Below are positions 1 through 9,056 of a DNA stretch of 9,583 nucleotides, one piece after another (position 1 is the stretch's first letter; each line of letters starts with the position of its first letter). Source of the DNA: Deltaproteobacteria bacterium (GTDB lineage: Bacteria > Desulfobacterota > Desulfobaccia > Desulfobaccales > 0-14-0-80-60-11); NCBI GenBank assembly GCA_016874945.1, contig VGSO01000089.1, forward strand, positions 1 to 9,583, given 5' to 3'. Under the pieces are notes generated by a model. The model did not search any database. It worked only from the letters and a program-made list of their open reading frames with translations, and was not told where the DNA came from. The position numbers and the translations under genes are program-made.

Positions 1-80
1 AAAATAACCTAATTACTTTAATCAAATCAAGGTGTTACAGGCAAAATCTTCGCGAAAAAACCAGAAACTCAACTTCAGTA

Positions 81-102
81 GCACAGGCTTTCCAGCCTGT
101 GC
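81..102. repeat. REP-like palindrome, 9-bp stem with TTCC loop
   Basis: The arms GCACAGGCT (81-89) and AGCCTGTGC (94-102) are perfect reverse complements around a 4-nt TTCC loop. I recall near-identical GCACAGGCT...AGCCTGTGC palindromes as abundant intergenic repeats in many unrelated bacteria, resembling REP elements mobilised by RAYT transposases. That link is from memory and no RAYT gene is visible here. No T-tract follows, so it does not look like an intrinsic terminator. Confidence 0.7.
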
Positions 103-135
103 AGTCTGGAACTTTTCCAAGCAAGGGAATAGGGA

Positions 136-196
136 ATAGCCCCACTTCGGACCTGGACGAGGGGAGCAAGCTCCGGGCCGAATGCTAAATGGCTAT
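136..196. repeat. Nested inverted repeats (cruciform or structured RNA)
   Basis: Three inverted pairs nest inside one another. ATAGCC (about 136-141) pairs with GGCTAT (191-196), TTCGG (146-150) with CCGAA (178-182), and GGAGC (163-167) with GCTCC (170-174). Together they could fold into one long interrupted hairpin. This may be a decayed palindromic repeat or the end of an unrecognised element. Each stem is short and no covariation can be tested from one copy. Confidence 0.4.
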
Positions 197-206
197 CAAC
201 AGGAAG

Positions 207-230
207 CCCGGATTGACAGTCCGGGGTTTT
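207..230 (+). terminator. Possible intrinsic terminator or REP-type hairpin
   Basis: CCCGGA (207-212) and TCCGGG (220-225) form a perfect 6-bp GC-rich stem with a 7-nt loop. GTTTT follows directly and there are further T-rich bases around 245-253. It fits a weak rightward terminator for a gene left of the window. The short T-run and the neighbouring palindromes leave open that it is another REP-type repeat. Confidence 0.35.
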
Positions 231-567
231 CTGATTGACAAATATTTTTTGTTTGTGCTAATCAAAATCCGGAAGAAAGTTTAATGGTCTTCCTCAAAAA
301 TGGTGTCTGTCCCTGATTTCGTTATGGCGCCTTTGAGGCCGTGGCCGCAGGTGACCGGCATCCAGGATCAGGCAGTTGTCTGTTCTGGTCCGGGACCACC
401 GTTCGGATATGCAGAAATACCAAATTGGTCAGGACAAACAAGAGGTTAATCGGGCTGAAGCCTTCCCGTTTACCGATACCAGTTGTTATTTTCTGCCTTC
501 AAGTAACTTTAAATCTCTATTTGTCATTCATTGGTGCGAAAGTTGATTAAATAAACCAAAACGGGGT

Positions 568-1290
568 ATGCAAATGATGGGTACACGCGATCTTATTGTC
601 TACTTAAAAGAAGACAGGTACGAAAATCCCAAAGAAATTTTTAAATTACTTGCAGACATGGTGCGTCGCAGTGGATTAAAATTGAGTGGATCTGTGATAT
701 GTGACATAGGTTGCGCTACTGGCGAATTTATTTATTTTTTAAAAAAACAGTTTCCTGAAAGCAATTATATTGGTATTGATATTGAACCTGACTTAATCAA
801 TAAAGCTTGTCAAAATGTGAAGGGAGTTGAGTTTAAGATCGGGTCAGTTCTTGACCAAAAGATCTTGCCTCATTCTTCGATTGATATTGCTTTTCTAAAC
901 GGAGTCCATTCAATTTTCGATGATTTTAAAGATTTGCTCTTTAACCTATTGCACTGGACTCGTCCCGGGGGACGCATATTTATCTTTGGACCCTTTAATC
1001 CTTATCCGGTTGATGTTTGGGTTAAATTCCGTCTTGCTGATGATCCCGATCTTAACCGAACTGAGCCTGGGTGGAATATCTTTTCGAAACAGACCATCTC
1101 CGGTTTTCTTAACAAAAATTTGGGAGAAGGCAGGCATTCTTACACTCATTTTGAGATGCCTTTTGATATCGACCCCGATCCCTACGATCCTGTTCGGTCC
1201 TGGACTTTTAAAGATAATAATAATAGACGTTTATTCACAAATGGTCTTTCACTGCTGATAAATTTTGAAGTTTTAGAAATAATCCGTTGA
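568..1290 (+). CDS. Class I SAM-dependent methyltransferase
   Basis: This predicted soluble 240-residue protein has a Rossmann-type methyltransferase fold. Motif I, the glycine-rich SAM-binding loop, is DIGCATGEF at residues 46-54. The acidic residue that usually binds the SAM ribose is in YIGIDIEP (D71). A motif II-like strand SIDIAFLNG lies at about 104-112, and motif III RPGGRIFIF at 132-140. The C-terminal half, which would set substrate choice, is not recognisable, so the methyl acceptor is unknown. Three ATGs lie close together (568, 574, 577). The GGGG at 563-566 sits best before 574 or 577, so the true protein may be two or three residues shorter. The gene stands alone on the plus strand. 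Its codons are rich in A and T, unlike the GC-rich genes to the right, and repeats flank it on both sides, which suggests acquisition by transfer. Confidence 0.85.
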   Translation: MQMMGTRDLIVYLKEDRYENPKEIFKLLADMVRRSGLKLSGSVICDIGCATGEFIYFLKKQFPESNYIGIDIEPDLINKACQNVKGVEFKIGSVLDQKILPHSSIDIAFLNGVHSIFDDFKDLLFNLLHWTRPGGRIFIFGPFNPYPVDVWVKFRLADDPDLNRTEPGWNIFSKQTISGFLNKNLGEGRHSYTHFEMPFDIDPDPYDPVRSWTFKDNNNRRLFTNGLSLLINFEVLEIIR

Positions 1291-1382
1291 ACTTTGGAAA
1301 TGTCTGTGGAAATGTCTGCCGCCTGTCCGGGGAACTCAGTCGCCCTTGGTGTGTTTCTCAATTAACTACCATTAACGCCATA

Positions 1383-1457
1383 TCAAGGGGCATGTTTTTC
1401 CAGGATTTCATCCGCCGTTTTTGTCCAGATATTACTCGGAGCGATTAATTGTTCCCA
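1383..1457 (-). pseudogene. Possible transposase C-terminal remnant (IS630-like)
   Basis: Read on the minus strand, this 24-codon open stretch ends with PSNIWTKTADEILEKHAP and a TGA stop. The WTKTADEIL pattern is reminiscent of the C-terminal tail of IS630-family transposases, which often ends in W-T-x-T-A-D-x-I-L. An in-frame TAA closes the frame immediately upstream, so no intact gene can be present. The match is short and from memory, so it could be chance. Confidence 0.33.
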
Positions 1458-1490
1458 TTATCCAAGGCAGGACTGAGTGATGAGGAATGG

Positions 1491-1552
1491 GGACTGAGGA
1501 CTGAGTAAATTTAAGATAGAGATGGCGAAGACTCAGTCCTCAGTTCAGTCCC
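1491..1552. repeat. Inverted repeat built from GGACTGA heptamers
   Basis: GGACTGA occurs twice in tandem at 1491-1504. The 14-mer ACTGAGGACTGAGT (1493-1506) has a perfect reverse complement at 1531-1544, and a further TCAGTCC follows at 1545-1551. A transcript in either direction could form a 14-bp stem with a 24-nt loop. No T-run follows, so a terminator role is not supported. One more GGACTGA copy lies just upstream at 1470-1476. Confidence 0.7.
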
Positions 1553-1578
1553 TAAGATCCCCATCCTTTTAACAGATA

Positions 1579-1602
1579 ACTGAAAACTCGAAACTCGAAA
1601 CT
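1579..1602 (+). repeat. Heptamer tandem repeat before UPF0280
   Basis: The units ACTGAAA, ACTCGAA, ACTCGAA and a partial ACT follow each other with a strict 7-nt period. The array ends about 6 nt before the likely ATG at 1608, in the place where a Shine-Dalgarno sequence would be expected, and none is visible. It belongs to the same kind of 7-nt repeat as those at 1491-1504, 2513-2526 and 2604-2635. Confidence 0.7.
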
Positions 1603-1607
1603 TGCTT

Positions 1608-2345
1608 ATGCCCCCGCCCCACGAACTCCGCACCTACCGCACCCGCATGGCCCGGAAGGGCCTGGTGGGCTTCCGGGTGGCGGTGAAGGAAACGGACCTC
1701 TGGGTCCTGGCGGACCGGGACCTCACCTTGGAGGTGAGGGAAGCGGTGATCCAGGAACGCCAGCAGTTGGAGTCGTACATCGCGGCACACCCGGGTTTTC
1801 TGGAAGCACTGGCCCCCTGGCCGGAAGACCCGTTTGCGCCGCCGGTGGTGCGGGAAATGATCGCGGCCGCCGCCAAGGCGGGGGTGGGCCCCATGGCCGC
1901 GGTGGCCGGGGCCATTGCGGCGCGGGTGGGGATGGCCCTGGGCGGAGGGAGCGAAGAGATGATCGTGGAAAACGGCGGCGACATTTATCTCCGCATCAAC
2001 CGCCCGGCCACCGTGGCTCTGTTTGCCGGCAAATCCCCCCTGAGCCACCGGCTGGGGTTGAAGATCGACCCGGCGCTCAGCCCTTTGGGGGTCTGCACTT
2101 CCTCCGGCTCCGTGGGTCATTCCTTGAGCTTCGGCCGGGCCGACGCAGCTTGCGTTATCGCCAAATCCGCCGCCCTGGCCGATGCCGCGGCCACCGCCCT
2201 GGGAAACCGGGTCCCGGACCCCGGGGCCATCCCCCGGGCCCTGGATTGGGTTGCCAACCTGCCGGAAATTCTGGGCGCGGTGGTTATCCTGGGGGACAAG
2301 CTGGGGGTCTGGGGCCAGGTGGAACTGCTGCCCCTGCCGGTGTAG
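1608..2345 (+). CDS. UPF0280 family protein (ApbE superfamily)
   Basis: This is a full-length member of the conserved UPF0280 family, whose biochemical role is not established. The family is structurally related to ApbE, the FMN transferase that flavinylates proteins. The N-terminus has the family pattern YRTRM...GLVGFRVAVKETDLWV. The centre has GPMAAVAGAIA and then VENGGDIYL. The C-terminal half has GVCTSSGSVGHSLSFGRADA followed by ALADAAATALGN. The TSSG and ADAAATAL stretches resemble the TSG and ADALATA signatures of ApbE. No signal peptide or membrane helix is seen, so it is probably cytoplasmic. The open frame extends to a TTG at 1602. I chose the ATG at 1608 (245 residues), but no Shine-Dalgarno sequence supports either. 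There is no same-strand neighbour within 250 bp, so context gives no hint of substrate. Confidence 0.92.
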   Translation: MPPPHELRTYRTRMARKGLVGFRVAVKETDLWVLADRDLTLEVREAVIQERQQLESYIAAHPGFLEALAPWPEDPFAPPVVREMIAAAAKAGVGPMAAVAGAIAARVGMALGGGSEEMIVENGGDIYLRINRPATVALFAGKSPLSHRLGLKIDPALSPLGVCTSSGSVGHSLSFGRADAACVIAKSAALADAAATALGNRVPDPGAIPRALDWVANLPEILGAVVILGDKLGVWGQVELLPLPV

Positions 2346-2512
2346 GGGTCAATGTCATTAATTTCTCGAGTTTCCCCCTTTTTTTTTCAGGGCTTTCTTC
2401 AGTTTTTCTCCGTAATTCCCGATATTTTGGTAGTTGTCAATGTGATAAAGAAAGAATGGGGGGAAAGATAACCGGTGAAACCGGAGACCCCTTGATAATC
2501 CTTGGTTCTTTT

Positions 2513-2526
2513 AACGGAAAACGGAA
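2513..2526 (+). repeat. AACGGAA heptamer duplication
   Basis: Two exact tandem copies of the 7-mer AACGGAA sit inside the gap after UPF0280. With only two copies this would be unremarkable alone. It is listed because the same 7-nt period recurs at several other gaps between genes in this window. Confidence 0.5.
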
Positions 2527-2603
2527 ATCTGCAATAATACCAGTTTCTCTTTCAAGTGCAACAAACTTAATCTGTAACTTATTGATAATCCGTAATTATC
2601 TTT

Positions 2604-2635
2604 ACCGAAAACCGAAGACCGAAGACCGAAAACCG
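2604..2635 (+). repeat. ACCGAAR heptamer tandem array (about 4.5 copies)
   Basis: ACCGAAA, ACCGAAG, ACCGAAG, ACCGAAA and a partial ACCG follow one another without spacing. This is the clearest of the 7-nt arrays in the window. It lies about 55 bp upstream of the small membrane ORF. The lack of spacers excludes a CRISPR. The repeat is not a multiple of 3 and lies outside any supported gene. Confidence 0.8.
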
Positions 2636-2689
2636 TATAAGAGGGAGGCCGGCGCCTAGATCTCCGGTAAATCAGAGGAACATGGCATT

Positions 2690-2839
2690 ATGGATGTCTT
2701 GTGGAATCAGGTGAAGTTTGAAGTCGCCATCCTTTGGAACTGGCTCAAGGTAGAAGTTACCCATAACCCGTTCCTGGCCCTGGGGGCTTTAGGGGTTGCC
2801 GCCATGATTTGGCTGATTATCCGGCCCCGGCTGAGGTAA
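2690..2839 (+). CDS. Small single-pass membrane protein, 49 aa
   Basis: An ATG at 2690 opens a 49-residue frame ending in TAA. AGAGGAA (2674-2680) lies 9 nt upstream, a good Shine-Dalgarno sequence at good spacing. Residues 1-26 are amphipathic and tryptophan-rich (WNQVKFEVAILWNWLKVEV). Residues 28-44 form one hydrophobic helix (FLALGALGVAAMIWLII), and the chain ends with the basic tail RPRLR. By the positive-inside rule the tail should be cytoplasmic. I do not recognise a family. The organised layout and ribosome binding site argue for a real gene, while its size and isolation argue for caution. The downstream neighbour is convergent. An overlapping ATG at 2682 gives only a 10-codon frame. 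Confidence 0.55.
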   Translation: MDVLWNQVKFEVAILWNWLKVEVTHNPFLALGALGVAAMIWLIIRPRLR

Positions 2840-2932
2840 AGGCGGGCGGGGTCAGTGTTCAGGCATCCCTGCCAGCTTTTTACCCCCCCAACCGATAACC
2901 AGTAAGCCCCCGTCCCCAACCTTTCTCCGCCT

Positions 2933-4594
2933 TTAACCCGCCTCCGGGGAGGGCTCCGAACCTTCCAACGCCACACTAAGGGTCTGGAAGCTCTGGTCCA
3001 CCAGCAGGGTGGTGAGCACGTTGGCCCCCTCCCTGCGGGTGGAGATGACCTCAATATAGTGGGGCACCCCGTACTCGTCGGCGAAAGTGATGCGCTCCCC
3101 GGCTTTGAAACCTCCCTGGCGGAACCAGATCTCCGGCGGCAGGAGCCAGGTCTTGCCGTACTGGGCCATAAACTTGAAAAAGGACACCGTATCGAAGGGA
3201 AACTGCAGGTATAGGGCCAGCTCTTCCTCCGAGACCTTCCGCTCCAGCTCCCTTTCCAGGCGCCGCCGCTCCTGGTTTAAATCCGCGTCCCGGAGCTTCA
3301 CCATGCCCCCTTCGTCGTAAAGGATTTTGTGCCACGTCTTGCCGTCGGCCCGCTGGTATTCCAGGACCTTTTGGCAAATCCAGTCCTCCGGCTCGTTGAA
3401 CGGCAGCGGGCCATAGCGTCCCAGGATAAGGTTTTTTAGGTCCAGGGAGGGCTGTTCGTAGCGGCCGTACAGGACATTATTCACCGCAGTGGTCCACAAA
3501 ATCTGGGATCCCGGAGTGACGGACCACCAGTTGCCTAGTTCCACCTGGACCCGGGCCATTTCTTCCAGGATTTCCGGCATACGCTCCAGGAACCCACCCC
3601 GGTCGGCCTGCTCGAAGGTGCTCCCCACCGCGCCGCCGGTGAGCTTGTACATGGCCACGGTGGGATCGTGCCCCCGGAAGGGGCTTTCGAAAGGTTCGTA
3701 GATTTTCCGCTCCCGGCGGAGGATGTCGGAACTTTTCACCAGGGAGGGAATATCCACTCCCACCGCCTGGCGGCCATAGTCTTCCAGGGTCTGGATAAGG
3801 GTGAGGGCGGGAGCCTGGCCATAGACCGATCCCCAACCGTGGTCGGCCACGTCGCAGATTTTTACCCCGTTCAGGATCGCGGCGGTCATGCGCCCGATGT
3901 CGTTGCCGTCGGTGTTGCAGCCGTGGTAGTGCAGGATGATTTCGGGGAATTGGGCCCGGATGGCCTTCACCAAGGCCGCGATGCGCCTGGGGGTGCCCAG
4001 CCCCGCGTAGTTTTTGATGGAAACGATGACGTCGGGGCCGGTGACCTCCAGGATTTCCCGGACCTTGCCCACGTAGTATTCGTCGGTGTGCTCCGGGCCG
4101 GTGGAAAAGCACACGCTGGGCATGAGGAGCTTTCCGGCCTTCTGCACTTCTTCAAACAGGGGCGCCATGTTGGGCACGTGGTTGAGGAAGTCATAGATGC
4201 GCCAAACGTCCAAGTATTTGGAGAATTCCCGCACTGTGAAGCGGATGACGTTTTCCGGGTAATGGCGGTAGCCGAAGAGCGACGCCCCCCGGCACACGGT
4301 CTGGAGCAGGGTCCGGGGCATGGCCCGGCGGGCCAGGCGCAGTCGCTCGAAGGGGTCCACCTGCCGGCGCATCAGGTCCACGTGCACCGAGGCCCCGCCG
4401 CTCACCTCCACGGAGAAGAACCCCGCGGCTTCCCGGTGGGGGGCCACCCGGGCGGTGGTCATGGGCATGAGGCGGTTTTTAAAGTCCGACTGGGACACGT
4501 CCCGTTCGTTGTTGCACAGATAATAGTCGTCCACCCGCCTTAAGGTGTCCAAAATGTCGGCGGGACTCATTTCCCTAGTAATGCGACCGTTCAT
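2933..4594 (-). CDS. Pyruvate/oxaloacetate carboxylase-type carboxyltransferase, no biotin domain
   Basis: This 553-residue protein resembles the carboxyltransferase subunit of pyruvate carboxylase and oxaloacetate decarboxylase (HMGL-like TIM barrel plus conserved carboxylase domain). Family landmarks appear in order. These are RDVSQS at 31-36 (usual RDAHQS), GGASVHVDLM at 67-75 and DPFERL at 80-85. They continue with FGYRHYPENV at 107-116, WRIYDFLN at 131-138 and IKNYAGL at 193-199, where K194 matches the catalytic lysine. HYH at 222-224 matches the metal-binding HxH, and VTPGSQ at 359-364 matches VTPSSK, whose Thr aids transfer. In the family such enzymes move CO2 between carboxybiotin and pyruvate or oxaloacetate. 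The usual C-terminal biotin domain with its AMKM site is absent, so a separate carrier would be needed. HYHGCNTDG replaces the usual HTHDTSG. GGGAG at 4605-4601 sits 6 nt before the ATG. The exact substrate is not certain. Confidence 0.9.
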   Translation of the reverse strand: MNGRITREMSPADILDTLRRVDDYYLCNNERDVSQSDFKNRLMPMTTARVAPHREAAGFFSVEVSGGASVHVDLMRRQVDPFERLRLARRAMPRTLLQTVCRGASLFGYRHYPENVIRFTVREFSKYLDVWRIYDFLNHVPNMAPLFEEVQKAGKLLMPSVCFSTGPEHTDEYYVGKVREILEVTGPDVIVSIKNYAGLGTPRRIAALVKAIRAQFPEIILHYHGCNTDGNDIGRMTAAILNGVKICDVADHGWGSVYGQAPALTLIQTLEDYGRQAVGVDIPSLVKSSDILRRERKIYEPFESPFRGHDPTVAMYKLTGGAVGSTFEQADRGGFLERMPEILEEMARVQVELGNWWSVTPGSQILWTTAVNNVLYGRYEQPSLDLKNLILGRYGPLPFNEPEDWICQKVLEYQRADGKTWHKILYDEGGMVKLRDADLNQERRRLERELERKVSEEELALYLQFPFDTVSFFKFMAQYGKTWLLPPEIWFRQGGFKAGERITFADEYGVPHYIEVISTRREGANVLTTLLVDQSFQTLSVALEGSEPSPEAG

Positions 4595-4678
4595 GGGGTT
4601 CTCCCATTGTAAACCATATCAATTATTTTATGGGACCATAAGGTTGTTGATAAATAGCAGATAGCAGCGGGCCCCTCC

Positions 4679-6172
4679 TTACCATGCAAATACGTGGAAT
4701 CCCCAAGCGGGCAGATCCAGGTAGAGGCCCCGGTTAAGCAGGTCGTCGCCCTCCCTTTCGTAGCGGGCGTCGCTCATCAAGTCCTGGAGCATCACCTTGC
4801 CGCCCCGAAGATCATCAAAAGGCAGTCTCATGTAACATTGTCCCTGGCTGGGGCCATAGTTTACCGCGATGAGGAGGCGCTGATGCGCCTCACCTTCCCA
4901 GGCAAAGGCCAGGAAGCGATCCAAGGTGGGGTTACCCTCCCAGGCCGGGGAGACTTCCAAGAGCTGCCAACGCCCGTCCCGCACCTCGGGGCGTTTCAGG
5001 CAGGCCAGCAGTTTTTGATAAAAATCCTGTAAGACAGGGTCAACCGGCTCCTCCGGGCGGCGGCCCAGGTGCATGGAGACTTTGACGCGGCGGCCCTCAA
5101 ACTGGCCTTCGTGAAAGAAGCGCAGGCCGGGAGTGAAGTAGGTGAGGACTGCCGCAGCCTGGTGCAACGGCGGCGGAAAATCATGGGCGGCCCGGGGCTC
5201 GTCGTGGTTTTCGAGAAACCGCGCCAGCTTGTTCTGATAAGCCATATCAGCCCAGAGGTGGCTGCGCACTGCCGCGCCATCCTGGGCCAAGAGACGGTCA
5301 TACAGTTTTTTATCATAGCAATAGTCAAAGCCCTGTTGCATGAGCTCCCACTCCAGGTCCCAATAGACCTCCGCCATAAAGAGAAAGCCCGGATGTTGTT
5401 CGCGCAGCCTGCGGGTTCCTTCCGGCCAGAAAGGTTCATCCACGGGGGCCGAACCGTCGGCCGGGAGGGAGCGGTCTCCCCAGGTGCCTTGGAAGACTTC
5501 AGGGAGAATAAGCATGGCCATATCGCAGCGCACGCCGTCGGCGACCTCGGCCAGCTTGAGGAGCTCCTGGGTCATAGCCTCCCTTAAGCCCGGGTGACGG
5601 TAGTTAAGCTGAAAAGTATCCGGCCAGCCGGGGAAATAAGGGTCACGGCCATGGGCCAGGATGAGAGAGCCCCGACTGGTCTCAACCTGCCGGTAATTGT
5701 GAGGCTCCCGGTCCAGGTCGGCTTCGCTCCCCTGAACGAAGAACTCGGGGTGCTTTTCAACCCAGGGATGGTCCGGAGCCGTGTGGTTGGGGACGAAGTC
5801 CACGATGAGCTTGAGTCCCCTGGTTTGTAGGCGTTTTTTCAGGCCTAAAAGATCAGCCTCCGGGCCGAAATCCCGGTGCAGGGTGTAGCCCTTGACCGCA
5901 AAGGGCGAGCCGCTGACATCGGCCTCAGTAAAATCGGGGAGCGTCGCCTGAAATTCCTTCAGCCAGTCAGGGTGACATAGGGAGACCTGCCGCCCGGCGG
6001 GGCCGGTCTGCCAGAGGCCCAGGAACCAGACGTAATCGAAGCCTAGGGAAGCTACCTGATCAAGAAAGACATCGGGAATATCGGCGAGACTAGCCGGGCG
6101 CCCCAGGGTGTTGGCCAGCTCCCGGAGCCAGACCCGGGTGTTTATCTGGTAGAGGGAAGGATAAAGCAGCAT
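4679..6172 (-). CDS. GH13 alpha-amylase-family glycosidase
   Basis: This 497-residue protein has all four classic GH13 regions: region I DFVPNH (125-130), region II GVRCDMAM (213-220, nucleophile D217), region III FMAEVYWD (265-272, acid/base E268) and region IV ENHDEP (321-326, transition-state stabiliser D324). The catalytic triad is complete, so it should be active on alpha-glucosidic bonds by hydrolysis or transglycosylation. The N-terminus LLYPSLYQINTRVW marks the first barrel strand, and the last 100 or so residues look like the usual C-terminal beta domain. There is no signal peptide, so it is probably cytoplasmic. Specificity cannot be read from these motifs; it does not look like a secreted starch amylase. 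GGAGG at 6185-6181 lies 8 nt before the ATG. The GH63 gene lies 91 bp upstream on the same strand, suggesting shared work on an internal alpha-glucan or glucoside. Confidence 0.93.
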   Translation of the reverse strand: MLLYPSLYQINTRVWLRELANTLGRPASLADIPDVFLDQVASLGFDYVWFLGLWQTGPAGRQVSLCHPDWLKEFQATLPDFTEADVSGSPFAVKGYTLHRDFGPEADLLGLKKRLQTRGLKLIVDFVPNHTAPDHPWVEKHPEFFVQGSEADLDREPHNYRQVETSRGSLILAHGRDPYFPGWPDTFQLNYRHPGLREAMTQELLKLAEVADGVRCDMAMLILPEVFQGTWGDRSLPADGSAPVDEPFWPEGTRRLREQHPGFLFMAEVYWDLEWELMQQGFDYCYDKKLYDRLLAQDGAAVRSHLWADMAYQNKLARFLENHDEPRAAHDFPPPLHQAAAVLTYFTPGLRFFHEGQFEGRRVKVSMHLGRRPEEPVDPVLQDFYQKLLACLKRPEVRDGRWQLLEVSPAWEGNPTLDRFLAFAWEGEAHQRLLIAVNYGPSQGQCYMRLPFDDLRGGKVMLQDLMSDARYEREGDDLLNRGLYLDLPAWGFHVFAW

Positions 6173-6263
6173 CTAACACACCTCCAAGCCCCGCTAGCCC
6201 CTGCCATCCTTGAGGTGGAATGAGGCGAGCCCTAAAGTCAGGACCCGCCCGAGTCAGACTTGA

Positions 6264-9023
<2,760 letters not shown>

Positions 9024-9056
9024 ACCAACTCCTTTTTTGAGAATCTTTGTTCAGGA

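Larger units (their letters stand above)
1..567. other. Gene-poor, repeat-rich AT-rich region
   Basis: I see no convincing protein-coding gene here. The longest open frame (341-550) has no ribosome binding site and no recognisable domain. The stretch holds a perfect 9-bp-stem palindrome (81-102), a nested set of inverted repeats (136-196), a GC stem followed by T residues (207-230) and a GGTGTCTGTCCC-type motif (about 299-316). It also has a 7-nt tandem duplication, AGGGAAT twice, at 124-137. Such clustering suggests accumulated mobile-element debris or REP-type repeats upstream of the methyltransferase gene. Confidence 0.6.
1291..1601. other. Gene-free interval with repeats and possible transposase remnant
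   Basis: No intact gene is visible. Just after the methyltransferase stop, the 12-mer TGGAAATGTCTG occurs twice in tandem (1295-1306 and 1307-1318). A short minus-strand open fragment at 1383-1457 resembles a transposase C-terminus. A 14-bp inverted repeat lies at 1493-1544. Heptameric tandem repeats (1579-1602) run into the start of the next gene. I find no convincing promoter for the downstream UPF0280 gene. Confidence 0.55.
2346..2689. other. Gene-poor interval with heptamer repeats
   Basis: No convincing gene is present before the small ORF at 2690. Just after the UPF0280 stop is a pyrimidine-rich run (about 2371-2412) that includes nine consecutive T, but no good stem precedes it. Further on are a CCGGT-GAA-ACCGG mini-hairpin (2472-2484), AACGGAA twice in tandem (2513-2526), TTGATAATCC twice (2492-2501 and 2582-2591) and a 4.5-copy ACCGAAR array (2604-2635). 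The composition is more AT-rich than the flanking genes. Confidence 0.55.

Noticed and set aside
341..550. 69-codon frame upstream of the methyltransferase
   Set aside because: Non-ATG start, no Shine-Dalgarno, mixed composition and no domain. The hydrophobic patch near its end is probably chance in AT-rich DNA.
521..552. TTGTCA with a downstream TTAAAT as a methyltransferase promoter
   Set aside because: The spacing is about 20 nt and the -10 box is poor; this is expected by chance in AT-rich DNA.
2371..2394. T-run after UPF0280 as an intrinsic terminator
   Set aside because: Nine T residues are present but no stable GC-rich stem lies just before them.
2604..2635. ACCGAAR array as a CRISPR
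   Set aside because: Units are 7 nt with no spacers; CRISPR repeats are longer and separated by unique sequence.
2150..2659. 169-codon plus-strand frame overlapping the UPF0280 end
   Set aside because: It starts inside UPF0280 in another frame and continues through repeat-rich noncoding DNA; the product is Gly/Pro/Arg-rich and then random.
2862..2881. Short GGCA-TCCC-TGCC hairpin followed by CTTTTTA as a terminator for the small ORF
   Set aside because: The stem is only 4 bp, too short to call an intrinsic terminator with confidence.
3668..4543. 291-codon plus-strand frame over the carboxyltransferase
   Set aside because: Shadow of the minus-strand gene; no motif, with His/Val/Gly bias typical of antisense translation.
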